A DNA stretch of 64,000 bases from Cololabis saira (taxonomy: Eukaryota; Chordata; Actinopteri; Beloniformes; Belonidae), in contig NC_084607.1 in NCBI RefSeq assembly GCF_033807715.1, positions 16,292,941 through 16,356,940 of the forward strand. The letters are read 5' to 3'. The notes under the pieces were generated by a model. That model saw only the letters and a program-made list of their open reading frames with translations, made no database searches and had not been told where the DNA came from. This document shows, one piece after another, positions 63,157-64,000 of this stretch. How positions within the stretch are numbered: the stretch's first letter is position 1; each line of letters begins with the position of its first letter. Position numbers and translations under genes: made by a program.

Positions 63157-64000
63157 GAAGAAAATCAATATTTTGAGTTAGTTTCTGCATAGAAATGCGT
63201 TTTGATTACATTTCTAGCAATACATATTTCACTTTCATAATATTCACTCAGTAAATGTATATAATCTCTTGCTTGCTCGTGGTTGCAAGGTTTTTTCAGA
63301 TCTCGTCAGAATAATGTAAATCTGGAACGTTTTAAAAACGTGAAATGGTTACATTTTTGGTTGCTGTACACGCTGTGAAGAAAATCAATATTTTGAGTTA
63401 GTTTCTGCATAGAAATGCGTTTTGATTACATTTCTAGCAATACATATTCCACTTTCATAATATTCACTCAGTAAATGTATATAATCTCTTGCTTGCTCGT
63501 GGTTGCAAGGTTTTTTCAGATCTCGTCAGAATAATGTAAATCTGGAACGTTTTAAAAACGTGAAATGGTTACATTTTTGGTTGCTGTACACGCTGTGAAG
63601 AAAATCAATATTTTGAGTTAGTTTCTGCATAGAAATGCGTTTTGATTACATTTCTAGCAATACATATTTCACTTTCATAATATTCACTCAGTAAATGTAT
63701 ATAATCTCTTGCTTGCTCGTGGTTGCAAGGTTTTATCAGATCTCGTCGGAATAATGTAAATCTGGAACGTTTTAAAAACGTGAAATGGTTACATTTTTGG
63801 TTGCTGTACACGCTGTGAAGAAAATCAATATTTTGAGTTAGTTTCTGCATAGAAATGCGTTTTGATTACATTTCTAGCAATACATATTTCACTTTCATAA
63901 TATTCACTCAGTAAATGTATACAATCTCTTGCTTGCTCGTGGTTGCAAGGTTTTTTCAGATCTCGTCAGAATAATGTAAAACTGGAACGTTTTAATAACG
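63157..64000. repeat. 220-bp satellite array, at least 3.8 copies, runs off the window
   Basis: Unit starts at 63157, 63377, 63597 and 63817 give an exact 220-bp period; the last copy is cut by the window edge. Copies differ by only a few substitutions (for example 'catattccac' for 'catatttcac' in copy 2, and 'atctcgtcgga' in copy 3). The unit is AT-rich and includes a near-palindrome ACGTTTTAAAAACGT. Open frames across it are by-products. It could be a local satellite or the tandem core of a large transposon. Confidence 0.95.

Overview
This window looks like non-coding DNA from a ray-finned fish, probably a percomorph. The grounds are a low GC content, no open reading frame I can assign to a known host gene, many long CA/GT and TA microsatellites, and several repeat families I recognise as typical of teleosts. 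These include LINE tails ending in TTGAA repeats, tRNA-headed SINEs, hAT elements whose ends begin with the CAGTGGTGGACAG motif, and ends that begin with TAGGGCTGGGCGATAT. Genus and species cannot be read from the sequence. It is most likely a large intergenic region or a set of long introns. No complete rRNA or tRNA gene and no CRISPR array was seen.

Layout. 1-8.4 kb: mostly unique AT-rich DNA with one long CA microsatellite and LINE debris. 8.4-13.9 kb: the densest repeat zone. It holds a tRNA-derived SINE with a 15-bp target duplication, an internally deleted hAT element with a perfect 8-bp duplication, a truncated second SINE, and a larger interspersed repeat split by a young non-autonomous LTR retrotransposon on the minus strand. 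That LTR element has a 5-bp duplication, a tRNA-Leu-type primer-binding site, a polypurine tract and two minisatellites. 14-20 kb: scattered SINE and LINE remnants, a truncated hAT-like end and a possible decayed LTR. 24-30 kb: three G-quadruplex-type tracts and two further hAT-type elements, one carrying nine copies of a ~41-bp repeat and one inserted in a TA microsatellite. 30-54 kb: mainly unique DNA with small palindromic MITEs. 54-64 kb: a 1.04-kb foldback element, a second hAT deletion derivative of the same family as the first, a smaller foldback element, and a 220-bp satellite that runs off the right edge.

Host coding potential is weak. Four plus-strand stretches (22.5, 41.1, 57.9 and 62.1 kb) have open frames next to good splice-site consensus sequences. 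I list them as candidate exons only, because I recognise none of the proteins. The longest open frames (206-280 codons) are by-products of the minisatellites in the LTR element and should not be annotated as genes.

The main interest is transposon biology: two different internal-deletion products of one hAT family, a nested LTR insertion with intact hallmarks, and two unrelated-looking foldback elements whose arms are both built from T-rich units ending in AG that resemble arrays of 3' splice sites.
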